A stretch of DNA of 64,000 nt from Prionace glauca (GCA_037974335.1 CM075760.1:39481603-39545602); one strand, 5' to 3'; shown: positions 32,254 through 46,470, numbered from the stretch's first letter. Notes: a model not told the origin generated them from the letters alone. A program made the numbers and translations.

Positions 32254-33870
32254 ACCTGTGTGTGTGTGTGTGTGTGTGTTTCCCTTTTTGTGTGTGTGTG
32301 TGTTTCTCTCTTTGTATGTGTGTGTGTTTCTCTCTTTGTGTGTGTGTGTGTTTCTCTCTTTGTATGTGTGTGTGTTTCTCTCTTTGTATGTGTGTGTGTT
32401 TCTCTCTTTGTGTGTGTGTGTGTGTTTCCCTCTTTGTGTGTGTGTGTTTCTCTCTTTGTGCGTGTGTGTGTTTCTCTCTTTGGGTGTGTGTGTTTCTCTC
32501 TTTGTGCGTGTGTGTGTTTCTCTCTTTGTGTGTGTGTGTGTTTCTCTCTTTGTGTGTGTGTGTTTCTCTCTTTGTGCGTGTGTGTGTTTCTCTCTTTGTG
32601 TGTGTGTGTGTGTTTCTCTCTTTGTGTGCGTGTGTTTTGTGTGTGTGTATTTCTGTGTATGTGTGTGTGTTTCTGTGTCCGTGTGCATGTTTCTTGGTGT
32701 GTGTGTTTCTCTATATTTCTCTGTGTGTGTGTGTGTTTCTCTCTTTGTGTTTGTGTTTGTTTCTGTGTGTGTTTCTCTTGGTGTGTTTCTGTGTGTCTTT
32801 GTGTGTGTGTGTTTCTCTCTTTGCATATGAGTGTGTTTCTGTGTGTGTGTGTTTCTCTCTTTGTGTGTGTTTGTATTTCTGTCTGTGTGTGTGTGCATGT
32901 GTTTCTCTTTCTCTTGCTCTCTGTTTGTGTGTGTGTTTCTCTCTTTGTGTGTGTGTGTTTTTCTGTGTGTGTGTGTTTGTGCTTCTCTCCTTGTGTGTGT
33001 ATGCGTGTGTGTTTCACTGTCTGTGTGTGTGTGTGTTTCTCTCTTTATGTTTGTGTGTTTTTCTCTTTGTGTGTGTGAGTGTTTCTGTGTGTGTGTATTT
33101 CTCTCTTTGTGTGTGTGTGTGTTTCTGTGTGTGTGTTTCTCTCTTTGCGTGTATATTTCTCCATGTGTGTGCGCGCTTCTCTCTTTGTGTGTGTGTTGCT
33201 CTGTGTGTGTGATTCTCTCTTGCGTGTGTGTGTGTATTTTCTCTCTTTATGTGTGTGTGTTTCTCTCTTTGGGTGTGTGTGTTTCTCTCTTTTTCTGTGT
33301 TTGTATTTCCTTGTGTGTGTGTTGCTCTGTGTGTGTCTTTCTGTCTTTGTGCGTGTGTGTGTGTGTTTCTTTCTTTGTATGTATCTGTGTTTCTCTCTTT
33401 GTATGTGTCTGTGAGTGTGTGTGTGTGTGTTTCTTTGTGTGTGTGTGTTGCTCTGTGTGTGTGATTCTCTCTTGTGTGTGTGTGTGTTTTTTCTCTCTTT
33501 GTGCGTGTATGTTTCTCTCTTTGGGTGTGTGTGTTTCTCTCTTTGGGTGTGTGTGTTTCTCTCTTTTTCTGTGTTTGTATTTCCTTGTGTGTGTGTTGCT
33601 CTGTGTGTGTCTTTCTGTCTTTGTGCATGTGTGTGTGTGTTTCTCTCTTTGTGTGTATCTGTGTTTCTCTCTTTGTATGTGTCTGTGTTTCTCTCTTTGT
33701 ATGTGTCTGTGAGTGTGTGTGTGTGTTTCTCTCTTTGTGTGTATCTGTGTTTCTCTCTTTGTATGTGTCTGTGAGTGTGTGTTTCTCTCTTTGTGTGTGT
33801 GTGTTTCTCTCTTTGTGTGTGTGTGTTTCTCTCTTTGTGTGTGTGTTTTTCTCTTTGTGTGTGTGTGTGC
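32254..33870. repeat. GT array (inverted CA-type)
   Basis: Includes a duplicated block of about 250 bp (TTGCTCTGTGTGTGTGATTC to CTTTCTGTCTTTGTGCG, at about 33,195 and 33,448). From about 32,665 it is homologous to 42,375 onward (GTGTGCATGTTTCTTGGTGTG). Confidence 0.88.
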
Positions 33871-34191
33871 GCGAAGGGCTAGATGGCCTACTCCTGCTCC
33901 TATTTCTTATGTTCTTGTGTACACAGCTCCAGGGACCTGGGTTGGATTCCCAGCTTGGGTCACTCTCTGTGTGGAGTCTGTATGTTCTCCCCGTGTCTGG
34001 GTGGGTTTCCTCCGGGTGCTCCGGTTTCCTCCCACAATCTGAAAGATGTGCTGGTTAGGGTGTATTGACTGTGCTAAATTCTCCCTCAGTGTAACCCGAA
34101 CAGGCGCCGGAGTGTGGGGACTGGGGGATTTTCACAGTAACTTTATTCCAGTGTTAATGTGAACCTACTTGTGACACTAATAAATAAACTT
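33871..34191 (+). repeat. LINE tail plus truncated SINE (anchor start, copy 2)
   Basis: Same junction as 23,011-23,331. The B box is altered to GGGTTGGATTCCC. Confidence 0.88.
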
Positions 34192-34438
34192 TATAGAAAA
34201 GAAACTTTCTATCATTGATAGACAGGTTCAGGTGATTCCATTCCATATCTTCCTGCTTTGGGGAAATGGGAATCATCTTTACATTTACAAGGATATGCGG
34301 AGGGAGATGTTTGAATGGAGATGTTTCTGTAGCGTTTTGGGCTCCCCTGTGTCCCTGTCTCTCCATCTCTGGGGTCATTTAGCATGGACAATCCCCCCAA
34401 CCTTCACAACTTGGGACATTAAGGAGCAATTTTGGAAT
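34192..34438 (+). repeat. Anchor copy 2, with internal deletion
   Basis: The unique part runs to GTTTGAATGGAGAT and then joins TTTCTGTAGCGTTTTGGGC directly, so about 405 bases present in copy 1 (23,465-23,869) are absent. It ends with GAGCAATTTTGGAATAAAGAG before the GA array. Confidence 0.85.
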
Positions 34439-36178
34439 AAAGAGACACACAGATACAGAGAGAGAGACACACACTGATACAGAGAGAGAGACAGACACAC
34501 ACTGATACAGAGAGAGAGACAGACACACACTGATACAGAGAGAGAGAGACACACACAGATACAGAGAGAGAGACACACACTGATACAGAGAGAGAGAGAG
34601 ACAGGGAGACACAAAGATACAGAGAGAAACACAGATACAGATAGAGAGAGAGACACAGATACAGAGTGAGAGAGAGAGAGACTCACACACAAAAGATACA
34701 CAGATAGAGACACACAGATACAGAGAAAGAGAGAGACACACACACACACACAAAGAAACAGACAGAGAGAGACAGAGACACACACACATAAAGATACAGA
34801 GAGAGAAAATTCAGAGAGACACAGATACAGAGAGAGAGAGAGACCACACACACAAAGATACAGAGAGAGAGACATAGATACAGAGTGACACAAATATACA
34901 GGCAGAAAGAGAGAAACACAGGGAGAAATACAGTGACAGACACACAGACGTGGAAACAGAGAGACTCAGAGAAATACAGAGAGGGACACACAGATACAGA
35001 GACTCAGTGATACAGAGATAGAGACAAACAGGTACAGAGAGACAGAGAAAAAATACAGAGAGGGACACATATATAAAGAAACACACAGATACGGAGAGAC
35101 ACAGAAACAGAGTGACAAAGAGAGAGACAAAAACAAGGATACAGAGAGAGAGACACCCACAACAAAGTGAGAGAGAGACACAGACACGGATACAGAGAGA
35201 GAGAGAGACAGACAGATACAGAGAGAGAGACACAGACAGATACAGAGAGAGAGAGACAGACAGATACAGAGAGAGAGAGACAGACAGATACAGAGAGAGA
35301 GAGAGAGACAATACAGATACAGAGAAAGACAGACAGACAGAAAGGGAGAGAGACACACACAGATACAGAGAGAGAGACACACACAGGAAGAGACACACAC
35401 AGACACAAAGAGAGAGAGAGACAGATGCTGAGAGTGAGACAGATACAGAGAGAGAGAGAGAGAGAGACGCACAGATACAGAGTGAAAGGGGGAGACACAG
35501 ATACAGACAGAGAGACACCGATAGAGAGAGAGAGACACGCAAATAAAGAGAGAGAAACAGATAAACAGAGAGACAGAGAGAGAGACACACACACACACCC
35601 AGAGACAGAGAGATACCCACCCAGAGAGAGAGAAAGAGACAGAGTGAGACACAGAGAGTGAAAGAGAGAGATGCAGAGAGAGAGTGTCACACATAGACAG
35701 ACAGAGAGAGGGAGACAGAGAGAGAGAGAGACAGGAAGAGACACACACAGACACAAAGAGAGAGAGAGACAGATGCTGAGAGTGAGACAGATACAGAGAG
35801 AGAGAGACACACACACAGATACAGAGAGATGGAGACATACAGATAGAGTGAGAGACAAACAGATACAAAGAGAGAGACAGACACAGATACAGAGAGAGAC
35901 ACACACAGATTCAGAGAGACACAGACACATAGATACAGACAGAGACACACAGATACAGAGAGAGAGGGATAGAGAGATACAGAGAGAGAGACACACACAC
36001 ACACAGATGCAGAGAGAGATAGACACAACAGATACAGACATAGAGACATACAGATAGAGTGAGAGAGACACACACACAGATACAGAGACACACACAGATA
36101 CGCAGACAGAGAGAGAGACACACACACTTGCAGATACAGAGACAGAGAGAAGCAGAATGAGAGACAGAGAGACACACA
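34439..36178. repeat. GA-type microsatellite array
   Basis: Contains the marker series found after each anchor: GACACAAATATACAGGCAGAAAG, GACGTGGAAACAGAGAGACTC and ACACATATATAAAGAAACAC. Confidence 0.9.
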
Positions 36179-37095
36179 CAGAGAAACACACACACAAAGA
36201 GAGAAACACTCATACACACAGAAACACACACACACACAAAGAGAGAAACACACACACACATAAAAAGAAAAAAACACAAACACACAAAAAGAGAGAAAAA
36301 CACACACACAGAGAAACACACACACACACAAACAGAGAAACACACACAGAAACACAAAGAGAGAAACACACACACACACACAGAAACACACACACACAAA
36401 GAGAGAAACACACACAGAAACACAAAGAGAGAAACACACACACACAGGAACACAAAGAGAGAAACACACACACACACAGAAACACACACACACACAGAAA
36501 CACACACACAGAAACACAAAGAGAGAACACACACATAAAAAGAAAAAAACACAAACACAGACAGAAAAACACACAAACAGAGAAACACACACACACAAAG
36601 AGAAACACACACACACAAACAAAGAGAGAAACACACACACACACACACAAAGAGAAACACACACACACACAGAAACACACACACACACAGAAACACACAC
36701 ACAAAGAGAAACACACGCACACACAGAAACACACACACAAAGAGAAACACACGCACACACAGAAACACACACACAAAGAGAAACACACGCACACACAGAA
36801 ACATACTCACTCAGAGAGAAACGCACACACAGAAACACACACACAAAGAGAAACACACGCACACACAGAAACATACTCACTCATAGAGAGAAACGCACAC
36901 ACAGAAACACACACACAGAGAAACACACGCACACACAGAAACATACTCACTCATAGAGAGAAACGCACACACAGAAACACACACACAGAGAAACACACGC
37001 ACACACAGAAACATACTCACTCAAAGAGAGAAACGCACACACAAAGAGAAAGAAACACACAGAGAGAAACATTCGCACACATGGAGAAACACACA
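36179..37095. repeat. CA-type microsatellite array
   Basis: ACACACAAAGAGAGAAACACACAC; a sub-block of about 60-70 bp with AACATACTCACTCA is repeated four times near 36,800-37,025. Confidence 0.9.
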
Positions 37096-38475
37096 CAGAT
37101 GCACTGAGAGAGAGACACAACAGATACAGATAGAGAGGGAGAGAGAGATACAGAGAGATAGAAACACACACAGATGCAGAGAGAGAGACACACACACAGA
37201 TACAGAGAGACATACAGATAGAGTGAGAGAGAGACACACACAGATACAGAGAGACACACAGATAGAGAGAGAGAGAGACACACACACACACACACACACA
37301 CAGAGATACAGAGAGAGAGAGAGAGAGAGACACGCACAGATACAGAGAGAGACACACACACAGTTACAGAGAGAGACAGATATAAAGAGAGAGACGGATA
37401 CAGAGAGAGAGAGATAGAGGCCGAGAGAGAGAGAGATACAGAGAGAGACAGAAACAGATACAGAGAGAGATACACACAGACATAGAGAGGGAGAGAGAGA
37501 CAGATACAGAGAGAGATAGAGACACACACGCACAGATACAGAGAGAGACACACACACAGTTACAGAGAGAGAGACACACACACAGATACAGAGAGAGAGA
37601 TATAAAGAGAGAGACGGATGCAGGGAGAGAGAGATAGGGGCCGAGAGAGAGAGAGATACGGAGAGAGACAGAAACAGATACAGAGAGAGATACACACAGA
37701 CATAGAGAGGGAGAGAGAGACAGATACAGAGAGAGACACAGGGAGAGAGAGAGGGAGAGTCAGACAAACAGAAATACAGAGACACAGATACAGAGAGAGA
37801 GACACACACAGATACAGAGAGAGAGAGACACAGATACAGAGAGAGAGACACACAGATACAGAGAGAGAGAGAGACACAGATATAGAGAGAGAGACACACA
37901 CAGATACAGAGAGAGACACACACACAGATACAGAGAGAGACACACACACAGTTACAGAGAGAGAGATATAAAGAGAGAGACGGATACAGAGAGAGTGACA
38001 CACACACAGATACAGAGAGAGAGACACACACACAGATACAGAGAGAGAGACACACACACAGATACAGAGAGAGAGAGACACACAGATACAGAGAGAGAGA
38101 GACACAGATATAGAGAGGGAGAGAGAGACAGATACAGAGTGAGACGCAGGGAGAGAGAGAGGGAGACACAGGGGGAGAGAGAGAGGGAGAGTCAGACAAA
38201 CAGAAATACAGAGACACCGATACAGAGAGAGAGACACACACAGATACAGAGAGAGAGACACAGATACAGAGAGAGAGAGACACAGGTACAGAGAGAGAGA
38301 CACACACACAGATACAGAGAGAGAGAGAGACACAGAGAGAGAGATAGAGAGACACGCACACAAAGAGGGAGAGAGATAGAGACAGGGAGAGAAAGAGACA
38401 GAGAGAGAGGGACATAGATAGAGAGGGACACACATACAAGAGACACTGAGAGAGAGAAGCAGAATGAGAGAGACA
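37096..38475. repeat. GA-type microsatellite array
   Basis: Includes a rough duplication (AAGAGAGAGACGGATACAGAGAG and GATAGAGGCCGAGAG near 37,385 and near 37,605). Confidence 0.88.
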
Positions 38476-38477
38476 GA

Positions 38478-38516
<39 letters not shown>

Positions 38517-39585
38517 GCAGAATGAGAGAGACAGAGAGAGAGGCACACACACACACACACAGACACACACAGAAACAGACAAACACACAGAGAGAAACAC
38601 AGATGCACAAAGAGAGAAACACACAAGCACATAAAGTGAATAAAAACACACGCACACAAAGAGAAAAACACAGATGCATAAAGAAACACACACACAAACA
38701 AAGAGAGAAACACACACACAGTGAGAAACACACACACACACACACCAGAAACACATACACACAAATAGAAAAACACACACACACACAAAGAGCAAAACAC
38801 AAACACACACAAAGAGAAAAACACAAACACACACAAAGAGAGAAAAACACATGCTTGCAAAGTGAGAAACACACACACGCACAAAGCGAGAAACACACAC
38901 ACGCACAAAGCGAGAAACACACACACGCACAAAACAAGAAACACACACACACACAAAGCGAGAAACACACACACACACAAAGCAAGAAACACACACACGC
39001 ACAAAGCGAGAAACACACACACGCACAAAACAAGAAACACACACACGCACAAAGCGAGAAACACACACACGCACAAAACAAGAAACACACACACGCACAA
39101 AGCGAGAAACACACACACACACAAAGCGAGAAACACACACACGCACAAAGCGAGAAACACACACACACACAAAGCAAGAAACACACACACGCACAAAGCG
39201 AGAAACACACACACACACAAAGTGAGAAACACACACACGCACAAAGCGAGAAACACACACACGCACAAAGCGAGAAACACACACCCACAAAGCGAGAAAC
39301 ACACACACGCACAAAGAGAGAAACACACACACGCAGAAAGCGAGAAACACACACACGCACAAAGCGAGAAACACACACACGCACAAAGCGAGAAACACAC
39401 ACACGCACAAAGTGAGAAACACACACACACACAAAGAGAGAAACACACACACGCACAAAGCGAGAAACACACACACGCACAAAGTGAGAAACACACACAC
39501 ACACAAAGAGAGAAACACACACAAACAAAGAGAAAAACACAAACACACGCACACACACACACACAAAGTGAGAAACAAATAGTAG
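38476..39585. repeat. CA-type array ending in a regular 24-bp satellite
   Basis: From about 38,860 to 39,530 the unit is AAAGCGAGAAACACACACACGCAC, 24 bp, in over 25 copies with variants AAAACAAGAAA and AAAGAGAGAAA. It carries CpG twice per unit, unlike the other arrays. 24 is a multiple of 3, hence long frames on both strands. Confidence 0.9.
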
Positions 39586-39752
39586 AGAGTATCCCTCTCT
39601 ACTATTACCTCTGGCAGCTTGTTCCAGACACTCACCACCCTCTGTGTGAAAAAATTGCCCCTCTGGGCACTTTTATATCTCTCCCCTCTCACCTTAAACC
39701 TATCCCCTCTAGTTTTAGACTCCCCTACCTTTGGGACAAGATATTCACCTGT
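39586..39752 (-). mobile_element. LINE 3' fragment, minus strand
   Basis: Same sequence as the right half of 31,953-32,253 (CAGCTTGTTCCAGACACTCACC to GGGACAAGATATTCACCTG). On the minus strand it reads RGERYKSAQRGNFF and [17 protein letters not shown]. The right junction with a GT array is the same in both, indicating duplication. Confidence 0.82.
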
Positions 39753-40062
39753 GTGTGTGTGTTTCCCTCTTTGTGCGTGTGTGTGTTTCTCTTTGTGTGT
39801 GTGTATTTCTCTGTATTTGTGTGTGTGTTTCTTGGTGTGTGTTTCTTGGTGTGTGAGCAGAGAGTGTGAAATGGAACTGCTGTCAGAGTGGGTTATTTTT
39901 ATAGATGGATAAGAAACATTCCTCCATTTTCAAACCTTTCTCCTGTTTCTGTAGCGTTTCGGGCTCCCCTGTGTCCCTGTCTCTCCATCTCTGGGGTCAT
40001 TTAGTATGGACAATCCCCCCAACCTTCACAACTTGGGACATTAAGGGGCAATTTTGGAATAC
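39753..40062 (+). repeat. Short GT array and anchor copy 3 (partial)
   Basis: About 100 bp of GT array is joined at GTGTGTGAGCAGAGAGTGTG directly to the anchor, skipping the LINE-tail/SINE and the first half of the unique part. The remainder (GTTATTTTTATAGATGG to GGGGCAATTTTGGAATACAG) is intact. Confidence 0.85.
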
Positions 40063-42055
40063 AGAGACACACAGGTACAGAGAGAGAGAGAGACACACAC
40101 TGATACAGAGAGAGAGACAGACACAGATACAGAGAGAGAGACAGACACAGATACAGAGAGAGAGACACACTGATACAGAGAGAGAGACAGACACAGATAC
40201 AGAGAGAGAGACACACACAGATACAGAGAGAGAGACACACACAGATACAGAGAGAGAGACAGACACACACTGATACAGAGAGAGAGAGACACACTGATAC
40301 AGAGAGAGAGAGAGACAGAGAGACACACAGATACAGAGAGAGAGAGACACAGATACAGATACAGAGAGAGAGAGAGACACACACACACAAAGATACAGAG
40401 AGAGAGAAAGACAGAGACACACACACACACAGATACAGAGAGAGAGAGTCAGAGAGACACAAAGATACAGAGAGAGAGAGACACAGATACAGATACAGAG
40501 AGAGAGACACACACACACACAAAGATACAGAGAGAGAGAGAGAGACAGAGACACACACACAGATACAGAGAGAGAGAGAGACAGAGAGACATAAAGATAC
40601 AGAGAGAGAGAGACACAGATACAGATACAGAGAGACACAGATACAGATACAGAGAGAGAGAGACACACACACACACAAAGATACAGAGAGAGAGAGAGAG
40701 AGACAGACACACACACACACACACAAAGATACAGAGAGAGAGAGTCAGAGAGACACAGATACAGAGAGAGAGAGAGACCACACACACAAAGATACAGAGA
40801 GAGAGACACAGATACAGAGTGACACAAATATACAGACAGAAAGAGAGAAACACAGGGAGAAATACAGTGACAGACACACAGACGTGGAAACAGAGAGACT
40901 CAGAGAAATACAGAGAGGGACACACAGATACAGAGACACAGCGATACAGAGACAGAGACAAACAGGTACAGAGAGACAGAGAAAAAATACAGAGAGGGAC
41001 ACATATATAAAGAAACACAGATACGGAGAGACACAGATACAGAGTGACAAAGAGAGAGACAAAAACAAGGATACAGAGAGAGAGACAAACACAACAGAGT
41101 GAGAGAGAGACACAGACACGGATACAGAGAGAGAGACAGACAGATACAGAGAGAGAGAGAGAGACAGATACAGAGAGAGAGAGACACAGACAGATACAGA
41201 GAGAGAGAGACACAATACAGATACAGAGAAAGACAGACAGACAGAGAGGGAGAGAGACACACACAGTTACAGAGAGAGAGACATACACAGATACAGAGAG
41301 AGAGACGCACACAGGAAGAGACACACACAGACACAAAGAGAGAGAGAGACAGATGCTGAGAGTGAGACAGATACAGAGAGAGAGAGAGAGAGACGCACAG
41401 ATACAGAGTGAAAGGGGGAGACACAGATACAGACAGAGAGACACCGATAGAGAGAGAGAGAGACAGAGAGAGAGAGATAGAGAGACGCAGATACAGAGAG
41501 AGAAACAGATAAACAGAGAGACAGAGAGAGACACACACACACACCCAGAGACAGAGAGATACCCACCCAGAGAGAGAGAAAGAGACAGAGTGAGACACAG
41601 AGAGTGAAAGAGAGAGATGCAGAGAGAGAGTGTCACACATAGACAGACAGAGACAGACAGACAGACAGAGAGAAAGAAAGAGACACACACAGATACAGAG
41701 AGATGGAGACATACAGATAGAGTGAGAGACACACAGACACAAAGAGAGAGACAGACACAGATACAGAGAGAGACACACACAGATACAGAGAGACAGAGAC
41801 ACACAGATACAGACAGAGACACACAGATACAGACAGAGACACACAGATACAGAGAGAGAGGGATAGAGAGATACAGAGAGAGAGACACATACAGATGCAG
41901 AGAGAGATAGACACAACAGATACAGACAGAGAGACATACAGATAGAGTGAGAGGGTGACACACACACAGATACAGTGAGACACACACAGAGACGCAGAGA
42001 GAGACACACATACACTCGCAGATACAGAGACACACAGAGAGAGAAGCAGAATGAG
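40063..42055. repeat. GA-type microsatellite array
   Basis: Same marker series as at 34.9 kb (GACGTGGAAACAGAGAGACTC at about 40,882). Ends in ACAGAGAGAGAAGCAGAATGAG, a phrase at the GA-to-CA boundary in several modules. Confidence 0.9.
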
Positions 42056-42376
42056 AGACAGAGAGAGACACACACAGACACAAAGAGATAAACACTCATA
42101 CACACAGAAACACACACACACACAAAGAAACACACACAGACAGAGAAACACACACACACGTAAAGAGAAAAACACACAGATAAAGAGAAAAACACAATCA
42201 CACACACACACAGAAACACACATACAAAGACAAAAACACACACAAAGAGAGAAACACACAAATGCACAGAGCAACACACGCACACACACAGAGAAACACA
42301 TACAGTCACAAAGAGCGAAACACACACACGCCACGCAAAGAGAGAAACACACACACAGAAACACACACACAAAGAG
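42056..42376. repeat. CA-type microsatellite
   Basis: ACACACACAAAGAAACACAC units on +, ending at a direct fold-back junction with the following GT array. Confidence 0.88.
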
Positions 42377-42391
42377 TGTGTGTTTCTGTGT
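42353..42391. repeat. Palindromic junction between CA and GT arrays
   Basis: Arm ACACAGAAACACACA (42,353-42,367) and its exact reverse complement TGTGTGTTTCTGTGT (42,377-42,391) flank a 9-base loop. Array polarity flips here. Confidence 0.9.
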
Positions 42392-43621
42392 ACGTGTGCG
42401 TGTTTCTTGGTGTGTGTGTTTCTCTATGTTTCTGTGTGTGTGTGTTTGTGTTTCTCTCTTTGTGTGTGTGTTTGTTTCTGTGTGTGTTTCTCTTGGTGTG
42501 TTCCTGTGTGTCTTTGTGTGTGTATTTCTCTCTTTGTATATGAGTGTGTTTCTGTGTGTCTTTGTGTGTGTGTTTCTGTGTGTGTGTTTGTATTTCTGTG
42601 TGTGTGTGTGTGTGCATGTGTTTCTCTTTCTCTCGCTCTCTGTTTGTGTGTGTGTTTCTCTCTTTGTGGTGTGTGTTTTTCTGTGTGTGTGTGTTTGTGC
42701 TTCTCTCCTTGTGTGTGTGTGTGTGTCTGTGTTTCTCTGTCTGTATGTGTGTGTGTTTCTCTCTTTATGTTTGTGTATTTTTCTCTTTGTGTGTGTGAGT
42801 GTTTCTGTGTGTGTGTATTTCTCTCTTTGTGTGTGTGTGTGTGTTTCTGTGTGTGTGTTTCTCTCTTTGCTGTGTATTTCTCCGTGTGTGTGTGCGTGCG
42901 CTTCTCTCTTTGTGTGTGTGTGTGTTTCTCTCTTTGTGTGTGTGTTGCTCTGTGTGTGTGATTCTCTCTTGTGTGTGTGTTTTTTCTCTCTTTATGCGTG
43001 TGTGTTTCTCTCTTTGGGTGTGTGTGTTTCTGTGTGCGTGTGTGTTTCTCTCTTTGGGTGTGTGTGTTTCGCTCTTTGTCTGTGTTTGTATTTCCTTGTG
43101 TGTGTGTGTGTTTCCTTCTTTGTGTTGCTCTGTGTGTGTCTTTCTGTCTTTGTGTGTGTGTGTGTGTTTCTCTCTTGTGTGTATCTGTGTTTCTCTCTTT
43201 GTATGTGTTTGTGAGTGTGTGTTTCTCTCTTTGTGTGTGTGTGTGTTGCTCTGTGTGTGTGTTTCTCTCTTTGTGTGTGTGTGTTGCTCTGTGTGTGTGA
43301 TTCTCTCTTGTGTGTGTGTGTGTTTTTTCTCTCTTTGTGCGTGTATGTTTCTCTCTTTGTGCATGTATGTTTCTCTCTTTGGGTGTGTGTGTTTCTCTCT
43401 TTTTCTGTGTTTGTATTTCCTTGTGTGTGTGTTGCTCTGTGTGTGTCTTTCTGTCTTTGTGCGTGTGTGTGTGTTTCTCTCTTTGTGTGTATCTGTGTTT
43501 CTCTCGTTGTTTGTGTCTGTGAGTGTGTGTTTCTCTCTTTCTGTGTGTGTGTGTTTCTCTCTTTGTGTGTGTGTGTTTCTCTCTTTGTGTGTGTGTGTTT
43601 CTCTCTTTGTGTGTGTGTGTG
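42377..43621. repeat. GT array (inverted CA-type)
   Basis: Homologous to 32,665-33,870, including GTTTCTTGGTGTGTGTGTTTC and the repeated TTGCTCTGTGTGTGTGATTC block. Confidence 0.88.
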
Positions 43622-43942
43622 CGCGAAGGGCTAGATGGCCTACTCCTGCTCCTATTTCTTATGTTCTTGTGTACACAGCTCCAGGGACCTGGGTTCGATT
43701 CACAGCTTGGGTCACTCTCTGTGTGGAGTCTGTATGTTCTCCCCGTGTCTGGGTGGGTTTCCTCCGGGTGCTCCGGTTTCCTCCCACAATCTGAAAGATG
43801 TGTTGGTTAGGGTGTACTGAACCTGCTAAATTCTCCCTCAGTGTAACCCGAACAGGCGCCGGAGTGTGGGGACTGTGGGATTTTCACAGTAACTTTATTC
43901 CAGTGTTAATGTGAACCTACTTGTGACACTAATAAATAAACT
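43622..43942 (+). repeat. LINE tail plus truncated SINE (anchor start, copy 4)
   Basis: Same junction as 23,011; B box GGGTTCGATTCAC. The spacer after CTGGTTAGGGTGTACTGAACC differs slightly from the other copies. Confidence 0.88.
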
Positions 43943-44597
43943 TTATAGAAAATAAACTTTCTATCTTTGATAGAGAGGTTCAGGTGATTCCATTCCATAT
44001 CTTCCTGCTTTGGGGAAATGGGAATTATCTTTACATTTACAAGGATAAGGGGAGGGAGATGTTTGAATGGAGATTCAGCTTTTTGGGTGATTAAAGTGTC
44101 AATTTGTTTCCAGAAGCTGTTTACAGGGATTGTCCCGAGAGATTGAATTGTTTCAGTAATGTCCACGTCTCCAATACTTCAGACAGAGGAAGGTAGCAAT
44201 ATACAAAAGGAAAGATTGGGGGAATCACTACATTGAAGGTGTGAGGTCTCATCACTCTCTGTCTGCTTTGGGTTTGTAATCTTTACATTTTTAAACACTG
44301 AAACCTCTTGTCCTTGTTGGGAATCTCACTGCGGTTGGAGAAAAGCAAACACTGATCCCACACTAAACCCCCCCCCAACACAGGACTGAGCAGAGAGTGT
44401 GAAATGGAACTGCTGTCAGAGTGGGTTATTTTTATAGATGGATAAGAAACATTCCTCCATTTTCAAACCTTTCTCCTGTTTCTGTAGCGTTTCGGGCTCC
44501 CCTGTGTCCCTGTCTCTCCATCTCTGGGGTCATTTAGCATGGACAATCCCCCCAACCTTCACAACTTGGGAAATTCAGGGGCAATTTCGGAATACAG
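43943..44597 (+). repeat. Anchor copy 4, complete
   Basis: Complete unique part without the SINE insertion of copy 1 or the deletion of copy 2; C run at about 44,370. It ends GGGAAATTCAGGGGCAATTTCGG. Confidence 0.85.
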
Positions 44598-46470
44598 AGA
44601 CACACAGATACAGAGAGAGAGAGAGACAGACACTGATACAGAGAGAGAGAGAGACACACAGATACAGAGAGAGAGAGAGACACAGATACAGAGAGAGAGA
44701 GAGACAGAGAGACACAAAGATACAGACAGAGAGAGACACAGATACAGATAGAGAGAGAGAGACACAGATACAGATACAGAGAGAGAGAGACACACACACA
44801 CACACACAAAGATACAGAGAGAGAGAGAGAGAGACAGAGACACACACACACACAAAGATACAGAGAGAAAGAGAGACAGAGACACACACACACAAAGATA
44901 CAGAGACAGAGAGTCAGAGAGACACAGATTCAGAGAGAGAGAGAGACCACACACACAAAGATACAGAGAGAGAGACACAGATACAGAGTGACACAAATAT
45001 ACAGACAGAAAGAGAGAAACACAGGGAGAAATATAGTGACAGACACACAAACATGGAAACAGAGAGACTCAGAGAAATACAGAGAGGGACACACAGATAC
45101 AGAGACACAGCGATACAGAGACAGAGACAAACAGGTACAGAGAGACAGAGAAAAAATACAGAGAGGGACACATATATAAAGAAACACACAGATACGGAGA
45201 GACACAGATACAGAGTGACAAAGAGAGAGACAAAACAAGGATACAGAGAGAGAGACACCGACAACAGAGTGAGAGAGAGACACAGACACGGATACAGAGA
45301 GAGAGACACACAGATACAGAGAGAGAGAAAGACACAGATACAGAGAGAGAGAGAGACACGGATACAGAGAGAGAGAGAGACATACAGATACAGAGAGAGA
45401 CACACACACAGATACAGAGAGAGTCACACAGATACAGAGAGAAAGAGACACACAGATACAGAGAGAGAGACACACACAGATACAGAGAGAGAGACACACA
45501 CAGATACAGAGAGAGAGACACACAGATACAGAGAGAGAGAGACACACAGATACAGAGAGAGAGACACACAGATACAGAGAGAGAGAGACAGATACAGAGA
45601 GAGACACACACTCACAGATACAGAGAGAGAGATACACACAGATACAGAGAGAGACACACACACAGATACAGAGAGAGAGAGAGATACAGTTACAGAGAGA
45701 GTGACACACATAGATACAGAGAGAGAGACACACACAGATACAGAGAGAGAGAGAGAGAGAGAGAGATACAGATACAGAGAGAGAGACACAGATACAGAGA
45801 GAGAGAGAGACACACAGATACAGAGAGAGAGAGAGACACACAGATACAGAGAGAGAGACACACACAGATACAGAGAAAGAGACACACAGATACAGAGAGA
45901 GAGACACACAGATACAGAGAGAGAGAGACAGATACAGAGAGAGAGAGACACACAGATATAGAGAGAGAGACACACAGATACAGAGAGAGAGAGACAGATA
46001 CAGAGAGAGAGAGACACACAGATACAGAGAGAGAGAGACACACACAGATACAGAGAGAGAGAGACACACACAGATACAGAGAGAGAGAGAGATACAGATA
46101 CAGAGAGAGAGAGAGATACAGATACAGAGAGACACACACACACAGATACAGAGAGAGAGAGAGATACAGGTACAGAGAGAGACACACACACAGATACAGA
46201 GAGAGAGAGATACAGATACAGAGAGAGAGACACACACAGAAACAGAGAGAGAGAGACACACACAGATACAGAGAGAGAGAGAGATACAGATACAGAGAGA
46301 GAGAGACACACAGATACAGAGAGCGAGAGAGACACACAGATACAGAGAGAGACACACACACAGATACAGAGAGGGAGACACACACAGATACAGAGAGAGA
46401 GAGAGACACACAGATACAGAGAGCGAGACACACACAGATACAGAGAGAGAGAGACACAGATACAGAGAGA

